Shown here one piece after another: positions 11,421-31,311 of a stretch of 64,000 nucleotides of DNA (positions within the stretch are counted from its first letter, which is position 1; each line of letters starts with the position of its first letter). Where the stretch lies: NCBI RefSeq assembly GCF_947623445.1, contig NC_135246.1, forward strand, positions 9,221,856 to 9,285,855, in the 5' to 3' direction. The notes below the pieces were generated by a model. It ran no database searches. It was not told the origin of the DNA and was given only the letters and a program-made list of their open reading frames with translations. Position numbers and translations under genes: made by a program. The DNA is from Clavelina lepadiformis (taxonomy: Eukaryota > Chordata > Ascidiacea > Aplousobranchia > Clavelinidae).

Positions 11421-14204
11421 TAAGAGATTAGCGTCTTCATCAATAAGGTAGTGTGTCATGATATTGATCGGTGCATTTGTAAACTAGGGTTGTGGTAAAA
11501 TATTTTGTCCATTTATGTTAATTTTCCTTCAGGAATGAATTGTTTTAGGTGATAGATTTTAGGACCAATGTATTGTATTAAGCCACATAGAATATACTGC
11601 AAGTTTGTATTGTTTAGCTGAAACAGTGTTGACTTTATTATGAATATTACTACACCCCTGTACAATAAATCAATAGCACTACATGTTTCTACTAAGACAT
11701 GTAACAAAGCTTGCACTAATGGCATGACAGTTGGAATGTGGTATGAGTATTTAGGTGTTTTTCCTTTTTACTATCTTCGGCACACTTACTTGTTTATATC
11801 ATATAAGTACCAATGTAAGGTATAAACAACAAGTGCCAATTGTGTAATAACTGTTTGTAACATAAGACAGCTACATGTTTGAATAATGTGGCCCAAGAGC
11901 CAACCTTTTGTTTGGAAAATGTTTTAAATATTTAGTTACTAATGGGAAGAGTACCTTCACTTAATTTCATTCAGTATTGGCTATTTTTAGGACACTCAAA
12001 CACCATTAAAACAATTCGTTGTGCATAATTTAAATAATTTCTAGTTTTAAAATATGGTAACATACAGAATTTATTGTCATCTCAGTGATCTTTTTTTTCC
12101 GTCATTAGGTGTAGTATTACTTCATTGCTTTTTAAAGTTGGCGAAGTGCTCAAGTTCTAAAAAGATAATTTCTCTTATTGTTTTATAAAAAACTTTGGGT
12201 ACGATGCTCAAGCTTTTGATGTTTTAGCTTAACCTTTGTTTTTTTAAATTTGGGGAAAATTTTATTACAACAAAAGTTTTGTAACTAACAGAATCTGCAA
12301 GCATATTAGAATGAATGCGCAAAAAAAAAAACTAAATGTATTTAAATTTGATTGATCTGATGCCTTCTGTTGCAAAGTTTAAAAATTTCTAGTTCTTTAA
12401 GGGAAGATTTGACTAGTGTTACCACTTACCAGGTTCTTTATTTTTTTCTAGCTATGACCCAGTTGCTTGGTTAATTAGAATGAAGCTTTATCGACAGACG
12501 AAAGTGCAGATGTCATTGTTATCTGTTTTACATATGACTCTACCTGCGTTTGCAATTCCAACATCCAGTTGTGCTAAAATTTTGTAATTAACTGCCAATA
12601 CATTTGTGTGCCAAATATTTTTTGTGCCAATTTTGCAAACATTTTCATTCCTGGTCTTAATATATCATACTACACTGTAGCATATGAGCATAATGTATGG
12701 AACAGCTTTCATTAAATATTATATTTAATTTAAAAATCTTACCTGAATATTTAAAATATAACAAACTGTGGCTCGTAACATTGCTTGCCTGCTATTTATT
12801 TTCCTTTAATTTTGTTACTGCAATCAGTTCACTGTGTTTGTGTATAATGGAGCATTAGCAGTCTGTTGATGCCCCATTAATGGTTTCTCTAAAAGAGAAC
12901 TTTGTTGTTTCCATTTACGCTATAGTGTATTTATGTATTGCTTCCATTTTTCTGTGTTTGCAGTGGACACTTTCATTGTATAAGTAAAGCATTTCACGAT
13001 AAGTTTCTTGAAATACCAAAGTGTTTTATATTTTCTAAAATATCTATTAATGAAGCACATATGCTTATCAACTGTAAGTAATAATATACTACTTTTGGTT
13101 AATGTGTCTAAAAAAAATTAATGATAACATACTGAAAATAATAAGCCATTTGGTGGAATTGCTATAGTTGTTTTTCATTGCACTTTCTTGCATATAATTT
13201 CTCGGTAACTTGTAATGTTGTTACCATACTAGGGTTCTTACTTTTTTGAGACCACTGTGCATTTGTCTATTTATAATGATTAATTTTAATTGTTTTTGAT
13301 GCTTTCTATTGCTAGTATATGTGGTTTTCTCTAAGCAAAGTGCCAAGTACATATGACCAAAATAAATTTGTAATTTTTGGTGTATTGAATACACATTTAA
13401 GTTAGTGACATTAGTGATTACAGTCTAGTCTGTTAAATTCAATTATTATTACCTACCATAAGTAAATTTTCATGTACATTAAGATCAAGGTAACCCATAA
13501 AACTAGGTGACCCATAAAAGCAAAAAGTAAGTTTTACTTTGATTGCCATGGAAATGGTACTCAACAAATGTCTTTTACATATTGTATACATGGTAAACAT
13601 ATTTTTTTCTGGCTATATCTTTAAATACACTTTTAGCTTGATATTTAATTGATGGTAGCCAGTAATTATGCATACATCAGATAAATGTAGAATTCATTAA
13701 TCTTGTTGCGTTTCTCCTAATGTATAAACTACTCCAAATCTAAAGACCATTGAATTATAAACAGGCTTGCCTGAAAAAGAACTTCACAATAGGTTGGAAA
13801 TTAGCAAGAACTATTCTGAAATATTGGTGCTTTCAGGCATTTACAGTATCGTATATCATAACTTTTTGTTATAAAATTATAAAAATTAAAAACATTTCCA
13901 CAAGAAATTGATATGACTGTATTTGAAGCTGTCCATGAAAGATATACACCAAGGGTAAAAAATATCACTACCATCTCGGTTTAAGTGGAAAACTGTTGTT
14001 AAGTAGAACGAAATCCCCTTATCCAACTTAAACATGTTGTGACATCCATAAGTGATTCGGATGTCACTCGCACAAATAGATGTGCAATTTTTAGAAGTGT
14101 TATTAACAATGACCAATATCAAAAACTTTCTTATTGCGTGGTCTGGAGCCTGCTCAAGGATGTCTTCAAAAAAAAAAAACAAACACAAAGATGATCTTTT
14201 AAAA
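11421..14204. other. Convergent intergenic region TTLL2 / NVL
   Basis: A 2.8 kb AT-rich spacer between two genes that point at each other. It holds the TTLL2 3' UTR, with a likely poly(A) signal AATAAA at 11664-11669, and short A or T runs. I see no exon or clear repeat. Confidence 0.5.
11664..11669 (+). other. Probable TTLL2 poly(A) signal AATAAA
   Basis: This is the first canonical AATAAA after the TTLL2 stop codon, about 245 bases downstream. It is inferred from position only. Confidence 0.4.
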
Positions 14205-14210
14205 TTTATT
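14205..14210 (-). other. Probable NVL poly(A) signal
   Basis: TTTATT on the plus strand reads AATAAA on the minus strand, 23 bases after the NVL stop. This gives NVL a very short 3' UTR. Confidence 0.5.
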
Positions 14211-14232
14211 AAATGAAGTCGTTAAACTTGTG

Positions 14233-21123
<6,891 letters not shown>

Positions 21124-21801
21124 TTTGTCTTTCACTATAGGTTGACCCTACTCAACACATGTTGGCTTTTTGTTTGCTTTTTAGCAATCCTTACCTAACA
21201 AAACCATCATGTCAAAACATGAGTTACATAGTGGGGATTTCCCGATGCTGAAAATTGTTTATTATTTAAACAGAAAATGGGATATAAGTTTTAAATTTGT
21301 CTTATAAATATAATATAGTCAATATTGCATAGTAAAAATTATAAGTGCAAAAATAAGTAACATTTGTAGCACCCTTGTCGACAAGAGACCATTTTAGCTG
21401 ATTAAATGCCGTCTACTACAAGTTTATTTCATTTACATAGATTACAAACTCACAGCTTCCTTTTCTACCAAGTTTTAACGTTTTTTTGAGAAATCAATAT
21501 GGCATGGGCAGGCGTTTTGTAATTTGGATCCTTACTTTGTTCTGCTGCTGTCACGAAGATTGTAGACCAGTTTAACTGTTGGTTTGCTTGCAGTACCAGT
21601 AGGCTGCCTATACTGTAGGCAGTATACCACTTATGGTATAGCAGCAGACAGTAGAGCCAAGAAAGGCTTTGTACAATCATATAATATAATAATTTGCCGA
21701 GGTTTATTGATAATAAGTGTTCAGTTATTGTGCCTGCACAAGCCTAGCTTTGCAGTCTAAACGTGTATCCTAGCTACATATAATATATTTCTGTTTTTAA
21801 G
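21124..21801. promoter_or_regulatory. Divergent NVL / DNAJC24 intergenic region
   Basis: About 680 bases separate the NVL start codon (minus) from the acceptor in front of DNAJC24 (plus), so both promoters must lie here or overlap. I see no clear TATA box or CRE. Both products support translation (ribosome assembly and diphthamide on EF2), so shared control would make sense, but this is inference. Confidence 0.35.
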
Positions 21802-21815
21802 GATTGTTTGTTTAA

Positions 21816-22277
21816 ATGGAAAATTTATATGAGCTGTTTGAATTACCCGATTTTTCATCATATGAAATTGTAAAATCACGCTTTCAAGAACTTGCAAGAA
21901 AACTTCATCCAGATAAGCTTGTGAACCATAAAGAGTCCAACACAAAAGAAGCAAGCAATCAATTCATAAAAATTAAAGAAGCATGGAATACGTTAAGTGA
22001 CCCTGGCTGTAAATTACAGTATGATTACAAGCTGAAGCAATGCCAAAATGAATCAAGTTACACTGTTAACGAAGTCTTATGTTTGGAAGATTTTACACTA
22101 AATACAGACTTCGCAGATGATGAAAATGATCAGGAGGAAGTTTATGTCAATGACTGCCGATGTGGTGGCAGATATGAACTCATTCAATCTGATTTAAATG
22201 AAATGAAACACATACCGGTACCACTTATCATTGGGTGTAGCAACTGCTCACTTTGTGTGGAAGTTACAATGCAATGA
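21816..22277 (+). CDS. DNAJC24: DPH4 / DNAJC24, J-domain CSL zinc-finger protein
   Basis: DPH4 is a J-domain co-chaperone needed in diphthamide biosynthesis on elongation factor 2, where it supports the iron-sulfur DPH1/DPH2 step with DPH3. It is a single-exon gene of 153 residues, the usual size for the family (human 149). The J domain fills residues 1-75 and has the catalytic HPD at 31-33. The C-terminal CSL-type zinc finger supplies Cys114-x-Cys116 and Cys141-x2-Cys144, the family's CxC...CxxC arrangement. The start ATG lies 15 bases after a strong acceptor (CTGTTTTTAAG, ending at 21801) with no convincing upstream donor. That suggests spliced-leader trans-splicing, or a distant UTR exon. 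The lack of introns contrasts with all its neighbours. It is divergent from NVL. Confidence 0.93.
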   Translation: MENLYELFELPDFSSYEIVKSRFQELARKLHPDKLVNHKESNTKEASNQFIKIKEAWNTLSDPGCKLQYDYKLKQCQNESSYTVNEVLCLEDFTLNTDFADDENDQEEVYVNDCRCGGRYELIQSDLNEMKHIPVPLIIGCSNCSLCVEVTMQ

Positions 22278-23532
22278 AACTTTTAGAGCTAACTGCTAAT
22301 GTGATTGCCAAAACTTGTCAGTAGTCTGTAAAGATTGTTGTAGTATAGCAAGTTATTGTTAATCAGCCTACTAAAAAAAGTTAGCTAGATTTTATTTCAG
22401 TTCTGAAGACATTGCTGGTTTTATGCCTTAGTCCACAAGAAGTAATTGCATATTTGATATGGTATCGTTGGAATCATTATTCTCTGCACTGATGATAAGT
22501 TTTTGCCTTTAGATTTAAACTTGAAAATTATTTTTGATCACTCAAGCTCAAGCCCTGTTTGTTGAATTTGACCATATGCATTTTTGTGATTGGTTTATTT
22601 TTATGTGCTTTTTTGTTTTAATGTCATCTTAATCAAACTTGGAAATTTTTATCATGACCACTAGACAGAAGCAAATTTATTAGCGCCTTTCTTATAGGCC
22701 TTACGACGGTAGGCACTGGGTGTTGAACATAGCTCTAATCTTTGTGAGCCTGCCACTCAAAACACTTTGCTGCTACCACATTTGACATGATTTTATGATT
22801 GACATTTACCTTATGTGTGCAGGGGGGATATATTCAGCCTTATTTGCAAGGTATATTCAGTTTAGGCAATTAGTTAAAGAGCACGCCAAACGTTTAAATT
22901 TTAAGTGTTGATTTTTGAAAGAATTTCACTGCACAATGTATTTGTTGTTGTCCAAAATCAAGAGACCACCAGCACCGTCTAGTGAATCCCTCTCTGTTTG
23001 TATCATGCCCAATATAGACTTGAAGTAACATGATGTCGTCTCGATTATGACATTTGTGGATTAATTTACATATGTTTATCTTAAAATTCGAAATGAATGT
23101 AAGTCTTTGTCTGCCGCGTCCTTGTCTTTAAGGAACTTTTCCAATACGCTTAAGATTTTCTAGGCGTCCTTTGTGTATTACATGTCCCCCACAAGTACAT
23201 TGCTGTTTGTCGGTATCCGATGATCCTAGTTAATTGCCTGCTTGTATTCGTTTTATGAAGTATATATTACTTTACTTGATGCATGCTCTGTCCATGGTAA
23301 ATTTAGTAATTGATGAAAGAATCACATTTCAGCAGACTCCAGCCTTGTCTTTGTTTTGATATAGACATATAAAAGTATAGTCGAAATGTAGCACTTCAAT
23401 AGCCTGTTGTTTAATGTTTACCCATTTTCAACATTGGGAAATGAAAATCAAAATATTTTTAGATTCTGTTATCATAGATGAAATTAAACAGCTGTGGTAG
23501 TTAACACCTAGGTATCAAGTGGTTTCCAAGAA
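22278..23532. other. Spacer between DNAJC24 and NMT
   Basis: About 1.25 kb with no recognisable exon. It must contain the DNAJC24 3' UTR and the NMT promoter. I found no confident poly(A) signal or repeat in it. Confidence 0.4.
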
Positions 23533-26500
23533 ATGTCCCAGCAAAACGGTTTGGATTCAAAACAAGAAGAAAATGAAGAAGCAGCTTTAAAGTAAGCATT
23601 AGACATAACCTATCAGCACTTTTTAAAGTTGTCATTTTTACACACATGTAAATATGATGCATGACTGAAATATGTTTCATCAGGTTAGCATCCTTACCCG
23701 GTTCTAGTGGGGATCCACAACACCAAACAAAATCTTTAGGGGGAAAGAAAAAGAAGAAAAAGGCAGCAAAAGTTACCGAAGTTGATGCAAAAAATGCTAC
23801 CCCAGAGGTATTCTAATGAAGCATTTAAAGTAGCAGGAAAAGATAATTTCAGTTAAAAGATTTCATAAAAATAGCAATGGTTTAATTCTTGCGTATGCAG
23901 ATGCTAACCAACTCATAAGTTTCCAACATACAAACATACACAAACTCAAAAGACATATGTTGCATGTTATGTTAATATTTGACGCATTTCTAAATTGATG
24001 TGAAGAAGCATTGTGTGGCCACACGTCAAAGTTTCTTACCATTTGGCAATATATGGATCAATTAAAATTACATATGAGCATTTTTTAATTTGTGTCTTTT
24101 AAATAAGAGAACAATTCAATTGTATTGTTAATATGGTGCCCAGGAATGGTCATATTTTATGCCACACACCGAACAACAGTGCACCACTTCATTGTACTTA
24201 AAAATTACCAATCTACAAACAAATTTTCAGATAGAAATTGTCACAGACAGGTTTTATGATTTTATGAAGATCTTAACTAAAAGATTCCAATAAATTATTC
24301 AATTACGTTTTGTTTTTATGTAGGTATCTTATAACTTTAAAAACATGAGAAATGTTTTAGCTGCAATGGGAAAAGAAGTTGTGGTTGAGAATCCTTCCGT
24401 CAAGAAGTGGAAATTTTGGGATACTCAACCTGTTACTAAGTTTTGTAAGCATGACATGACATTTTGATTTGTTTTAATGTACAGCCAATTTTTGATTATT
24501 ATTGCCATGAGTAACACTTGGAAATTTTTAATTGATTCTGTGGATTTAGTTACCTCTACCTTCATGCAGTCCATGATTATATATACCAGGGGTGGGCAAA
24601 CTTGTTCAATGAAAGAGTCACTTGCGGAAAAATATGAACACCAGCGAGCCGCAAAATCAGTAATGATTGTCAATTTGGTTGATATATTATTAGTAGTCAT
24701 TTTGGGATATTACTTTTTAGCTAGAAGACCCATAAAAAACATGTCGGCGAGGCGCACTTTAACAGCCTTTGCCATAGAGTATAGAATCTATACCTGAAAA
24801 CAATGTCGGATTCTATGTCTAGTGTTACGTCATAAACGAAATGCTGGCCTAAATAAGCAAAACAATAGACAGAAACGTTCATAAACGGTACTCTTGGTAG
24901 CCTTTACAATTTTTTTGGAATTTTACGGTTCGACCAGAAGAGCCACAAAAAATATGCCGGAGAGCCGCATGCGGCTCGCGAGCCGCAGTTTGCCCACGTC
25001 TGATATATACCTATGTTTATGAACTTAGTTATAAAGTCTTGTTATATTGATGTTAACACATAAAATAGCGGAAACAGTGGACGATGTGGGAATTATAGAA
25101 CCAGACAAAGATAATGTGAGGCAAGAACCATATAGTTTACCTGGTGATTTTGAATGGGACACCGTTGATCTGGGGAATAGCAAGCAGGTTGGTTTGGATC
25201 GTAAATAAAGTGATTGTAATGAATGGTTTTTAATTGCAATACACTTCTAAAGAGTGATTTTAAAATAGTAAAGTTTGTTGCATCATCATAAGTAGTACAA
25301 ATTTAAATTCTCACAACGCGCTAGTCAAGTTTCGTTTTGGTCAAATTGTAACAAACAATTTATTTGAAGTTAGATCTCTGTTACAAAATATCACGCTCAG
25401 TTACAATATTACTCTTTTACTAATGCTAATTTTAGCTTGAAGAAGTTTACAAGTTATTGAATGAAAACTATGTTGAAGATGAAGACAATATGTTTCGTTT
25501 TGATTATTCAGCAGAATTCCTTTGCTGGTAAGTACAGCCAAATGCAATTGTAATAGTAAGTAACTTATAGTTTTGTTGTTGGTTTCCTTCCTCTTTGTAG
25601 TCTCTTTTTCTTTTTTCAGGGCATTACGACCTCCCGGTTGGATAGCAGATTGGCACTGTGGTGTACGAGTGAAGAAGAGTGGAAAATTGGTCGGTTTCAT
25701 CAGTGCAGTTCCAGCATTCATTAAAGTTTATGAAACGTAAGTGGCATCACAGTTTCTCTGCAGCATTTTCTTTGCTGACATATATACTGTCTGTACGTTG
25801 TGGCTTTAATTGCTTTAATTTTCTCGCCAATCCATTCTCGAAGAGGATCAATCCTTTTGTGTGTAACAAATTAAAACTATTACCTTCATTGCTTATAACT
25901 TGTTCATTTAGTTATTTCAAATGCATATTTACCTTTAAGTCAACAAAGGATGGTTGAAATCAACTTTCTCTGTGTGCACAAAAAGTTAAGATCAAAACGT
26001 GTGGCTCCTGTCCTTATCAGAGAAATAACAAGGCGTGTAAACATTAAAGGAATATTTCAAGCAGTCTACACTGCTGGAGTTGTTCTTCCCAAACCAGTTG
26101 CAAAATGCAGGTAAATTGTACATTTCAGAACGGTCATATAATGTAAATTATGACACCCAGTCATATTTTTTGTATTGTATATATTTTTGTATTACAGCAC
26201 ACATTTGAAACAAACAATAAACACTAAACTTCAATCCTCATATTAATTGGGGTAAAATTTACCCATCTCATAGCAGGAGATGTTACAAGCAGGTCATATT
26301 CAATTTTATAAAGTTTGACAACCTAACAGATATTATCATCGATCTTTGAATCCTAAAAAACTTGTGGATGTAAATTTTTCTCACCTTGGTCGCAATCAAA
26401 CCATGCAGCGTTTGATCAAGCTGATGAGATTGCCAGAGGTGAGCATTCTCTGTGTACTGAAGCATTAGTTTATCGTATTCACATTGATCAGTTACTGTGA

Positions 26501-29500
26501 TTGCCATTTGTACATCTGCTCTGTACAATGTGTCACATGTTATTGTAGGGATAAACTGTATGATATGACAGGAACAAATAAATTTTAATATACAGTTCCA
26601 AATGAAAATAAGTTACTAACCTTGTTTTTGACATAGTTGATGATGTACTATGCGATAATAAAATATAATTTTTGGTGATAAACAATTAACAAAGACAAAA
26701 TGAACAAAATACATCAACAAGGATAACAACCTAAGAAGTAAGGCATAATGACTCAAATGCACATTTTTAGGAACCACAGATCAAAGGCTTCCGAGAAATG
26801 CTGGCTGCTGATATTCCACAGTGTCATCAACTCATGGCAAACTACCTTCAAAAATTTGACCTTGCTCCTATCTATACAGAAGTAAGTACTGCAGAATCAT
26901 CCGCTTGGTATGACTATTTTGATGTGGTCCCAAATTTTGCCTTATAAAGTTCTCTATTTACTATGACCAGTCTTCGGATATTATGAGGTGTGAAAGAAGT
27001 GGTTCTTTCAATTTTTTCAGTTTTTCGTCATTTTTTGTATGGATGAAACATATGATAAGTTTGACTTTTTTTTTCATTTTGTGCCTAACTGTATCAATCC
27101 TGTTGTGGTTAAACCATACTGTAGCAGTTTTGGTTATTAATATTATGACCTAAATGGTTTGATCCCAAGGTGGTCATAAAAAGCGGAGTCTACTGTATTG
27201 CTTTTTGATGACTGCTATTTTATAAACCCTGCTCTAAGTTACGAGACCTATCCTTGGGTTTTGGAAACAAGTATGCTTGTGGTTAAGCAGTAAAATTGGT
27301 TGCCCATAATACTTAGAAAGAATTTATAATACTTTTTATTTTTTTAGGAAGAATTTGCACATTTCTTTTCTACCAGAAAAGGAATTATACACTCCTTTGT
27401 TGTTGTGGACGAAACAGGTGTGTAATGAGTTACATAAGTAAGTGATATGCAATTACTTGGAATTCTGGTTCTGTATTCACAAAAAGTTTCATACTGACCC
27501 AAGCCTAAACTTCCAATTGGTATTTGGCATAATGGATGAAGACAGTAATCGTTCTTGCTTAAGGTTGTTGTTTCTTCATAACAGTCTTCCCATAAACAAA
27601 GACGGCAATTTTTTAAGCAGTGGTACTTGTTTAAGGCTAAATTTCTATCATCGTACAGGACAAGTGACAGACATGTCCAGCTTTTTTTCCCTACCCTCAT
27701 CAATAATGCAACATCCCGAGCACAATATGCTGTATGCTGCTTATTCCTTCTACACTGTGGCCACCAAGCACCCCCTTAAGAGCCTGATGAAAGATATGCT
27801 CATCATTGCTAAAAAGGTAAGACAAAAACTTACCCTAAAGTGAAACAGGAACCTATAAACAATCAGCAATATCATGTTTTTGTCTGTTTCCTGAGTGTGT
27901 GTAGCAGCCAGTCAGAGCCTGACACCTACTTACTGACAAACCATTATAACAATAATTTTAATGGAATTTTTAGTAATATATACAGATAAACTACAGATAT
28001 ACATCAAACTACAGATAACCTTTATATATTTACGCTAAATTTCAAAAAAGAATACTCTTGCAGGCTTTGTAATCTTTGCAAGTATTAAACAAGTATAGTT
28101 GTTAATATTGGTGTTTCTCTACCAGTGTTCCTTTTGTCGTCCGTAATCTGTACAGTATGCATCAATGTCCGGAAATATATGAGCAAAGCAACTGTAGTTT
28201 TAGAGACATTTTGAATGAACTGTAGTTTGTATTTATTGATTCATCCCATTTAAATATTTCGTTACAAAAAAACTGGAGGTACAGCAAATATTCGGCTGAA
28301 AACTGAATATTAAGATACTTCCAAAAACTGCCTGAAAAATTTTTTATTGCAAGAAAATCATAACAACAGCTGATATTATTTTAATATTGCTTGTAATAGG
28401 AAAGCAAAGTTTGTCATTTAAGTAACTTTTCCATTTCAAGTAACCACTAAGTAAACTTTAATTCAACTATTTTATTTCTTTAATTATATAAGCTGCAGTG
28501 TATAGGCATTGTTTCGTTCACTTTTTTCTATATGAATACCCGCAATACTAGACCACAGGATTTAGTCGAAATTATTTGGTTACTTTTTTTCAAAAATTTG
28601 GTTTCGGACCGAATTTAAAAAACACGATGTGGTACAGCTCTACAAAAAACATAAATATACTTCTTGTATGCTGCATTTGAAACTATAGACTTAATATGTT
28701 ATTGCTTGAAGTGTGATTTGCAGAGCTACATTGTCTTAATGACACAAAAAAGGTGTGATGATTAATCAAAGACATAGTTTGTACTGGCAAAAAGTTGATT
28801 ATGGACATACTATGATCATTTTGTCATTGCTTTGTGTTTAGTGAATGTTTTCTCCCCTTGTGTTATGGGCTGGCAGCTTTTTCTTGCAGTTGGTTGGGGT
28901 GCATTGAAAACGCCAAGAAAATAATACTAGAAACTAGATGAAGCAAATGACTGTTTTTGAGCATGTCAATTGTTTAGGAAACTATGTTATTTTGCAAATT
29001 TTATTGCTTTTATTAATTAAAATCTACATACAACGTTTTCATCTACAAAAATTGGTTACTATCTACAGGTTGGTCAACTTTTTATTGAAATCTGAAAAAA
29101 AAACTTTTTGAGTAATGTTGTTAGCAGTCAAGCAAACAGACAACCCGTTATCAATAAAAACATAACCTTGGTGGAGATAATAATTTTCTTTTTTTTTGTA
29201 ATAAAATGCAATAGCCCAACAAGCTACATATTAATGCTTGTAAGTTCAATCAACTAAAACAATTTTAGGGAATAAGTTACAGTAATTACCAAAAACGTTT
29301 CCCGACCCCTGCTCTTCAAAATATTTAACAAATTTACAACTGTCACCAATGCTTTCTCAGCTTGGATATGACGTTTATAACGCCCTGGATCTGATGGAAA
29401 ATCAGGAATTCCTCAAAGACCTCAAGTTTGGAATGGGAGATGGCAACCTCAATTATTATTTGTATAACTATAAGTGCCCCAATATACCTGAAGATAAGGT

Positions 29501-29619
29501 AAGCTCTGCAATATTTGTCGTTAAACATCAGCAACCGTTGAACCAATTTGATAATGGATAATGTTTGTTTTTAAAAATGATATTTATTGTTTCTTTAGGT
29601 TGCACTTGTTCTGCAATGA
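23533..29619 (+). CDS. NMT: Glycylpeptide N-tetradecanoyltransferase (13 exons)
   Basis: NMT transfers myristate from myristoyl-CoA to N-terminal glycines of cytosolic proteins. Exons: 23533-23591, 23684-23807, 24324-24444, 25069-25187, 25436-25527, 25620-25736, 25940-26110, 26330-26438, 26771-26881, 27348-27417, 27659-27816, 29361-29498, 29599-29619. Phases close and give 469 residues (human NMT1 496). A Lys-rich N-terminal patch, as in the ribosome-targeting segment of animal NMTs, is followed by the GNAT-fold core: [83 protein letters not shown], then [19 protein letters not shown]. It ends VALVLQ, keeping the C-terminal Gln whose carboxylate is the catalytic base. The last coding exon holds only six codons. 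The ATG follows TTTCCAAG closely, which could be a trans-splice acceptor. A single NMT gene resembling both vertebrate NMT1 and NMT2 is expected outside vertebrates. Confidence 0.97.
24587..25002. mobile_element. Non-autonomous hAT element (MITE), 416 bp, perfect TSD
   Basis: The ends are CAGGGGTGGGCAAACT and, inverted, CAGACGTGGGCAAACT. The 8-base duplication ATATATAC is perfect at 24579-24586 and 25003-25010. The interior near the right end is rich in GAGCCGC/GCGGCTC, a common feature of animal hAT MITEs. It lies in NMT intron 3 (24445-25068) and ends only 66 bases before exon 4. Confidence 0.9.
27817..29360 (+). other. NMT intron 12, no gene seen
   Basis: A 1.54 kb AT-rich intron, the longest in NMT. 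The word GTGGTACAGCTC near 28640 resembles the end of a hAT element, but no matching left end or duplication was found, so none is called. Confidence 0.4.
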
Positions 29620-30109
29620 TGTGAGTTTGCATACTGCTTGGCCAAGTCAATTTATCGTAGTTATGTTGAACGTGAGTGGCAGGGAAAAGCTCTATCTTCT
29701 AAGTGAAAGAATGATAAAGACTTTGTAGTTACAGTTTTAGTGTTTTGATGCACGTTGCTGCTCTTTGAAACGAACCTATACTTTTACAGTTAATGTTTTA
29801 CTTATTACAACTGTCACCATGTTCGTAGGCCAAAGGAGCCACCTACATTTCACTATATGTATTCAGAAAAGAACGTAGAATTTTAAAAAGTGAGATTATC
29901 GACCTAAGTAGTACCACCGGAACCACTTAAGTTAACTTAAACTTAACTGGTCAATTCAAAGAAGTTTGGAAATCGCAGCTTGAAACATTGATTTTCCACG
30001 CACAATATTCTGATTGGCATGGAACATATTTTGTTTCTATGTTTGCTTTTCATCATGCAATGTTTAACTGCACATGACTGTACGGTTAATTTGCAGTTTG
30101 ATAATTTTA

Positions 30110-30115
30110 AATAAA
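30110..30115 (+). other. Candidate NMT poly(A) signal AATAAA
   Basis: A canonical hexamer about 490 bases after the NMT stop. It is supported by position only. Confidence 0.3.
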
Positions 30116-31311
30116 TCTTGAAATAATTTTTGTCTTTGATACACATTAATTCTTCTCTTTGCAGGGACCTAGTTTGCTAGAAAACTTTGGAGGGGACAAA
30201 CTCAGTGTGATATGCATTGTCAGTATAGAATACAGTTCCAATTGTGATGAACTATGATAAAATAATTAATTATTCTCATGTCATGCCCCTCTCCTGAACG
30301 AGGTCCCTGCCTCATTGTAGACCATAAGTACTTAACTAGCCATATATTGCTTCGGAAATAATGACTAAAAATGTGTAACAATTATGCCATTGAACTGTTG
30401 TTGGCAATTTTAAATGACAAGGACTGTGCAAAATACTCAGTCAAGTCGAATACGAAATGCAAGTTCATTTTCACGTCTGCCTTGGTAACACATTGCAGGG
30501 CCCTTTTCAATAAAAATAGTTTATTAATTAAGAGTATTTTTATTGTCCACTTGTATTAGTTTTTATAAACTCAAAATGTAGATTGGCATGTTGCTGCAAT
30601 ATTAATTCTTAATTAACACTATAGTGGCTCATAACTTCTGTGTTTGGGCGAGTAATGGTCTTCTTTGATGATTATAAGCTACAAAAATAGGTGGAAAAAC
30701 TGATACAGACTTGAGTATGTATGATTTGATCAAAAAATCGTGATTTGTTTCTAAACCTTCAGGAAGAAAGTCGGTTTAACACTAAACTTGATGGAATGGT
30801 AGCCAGAGCGCGAGCGGTCAGAATCATGTTGAAAGGAATGGTAAGATACAATATTATGACCTGATTTATCCTGGCACAAATCAATTTAATAGCTAGAAAT
30901 AAAACCTTACAGTTCTACATAAAGAAAATGAAGTTTTCGTGTTGAAAAACATCTTGTTTGCGCTATTATCGAAATTTTGGTTACAGATCCGGTATAAGCG
31001 AATTTTCGAGTTGCATAAAAATGTCAAGCGTTGGGACGTCAAAACAGGAAATTTTTTTATTAGAACTCTGGATTGTGCTTTTATAACAAAGAAATGAACC
31101 AGGGTATCGAACCGAACCTTACCCTTTAAACCGGTTAGAGCAGGTGTTTTTAGAAACAGAACCACAACCCAATATATAAATGTATTTGAACCCAAACCAA
31201 ACCTGGACTACTAAAGACAAAGAGACAAAATCACAAACTGGAGTCTACCTTTTTCAATTGTAACCACTTTTTCAGTACAATAACTTCATCCAAGAGTTAC
31301 TGAAAATTGTC

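Noticed and set aside
13886-14188. 100-codon minus-strand open frame downstream of NVL
   Set aside because: It lies past the NVL stop and poly(A) signal with no homology; AT-rich chance frame.
28500-28660. hAT end in NMT intron 12
   Set aside because: Only one terminus-like word; no second end or target duplication.
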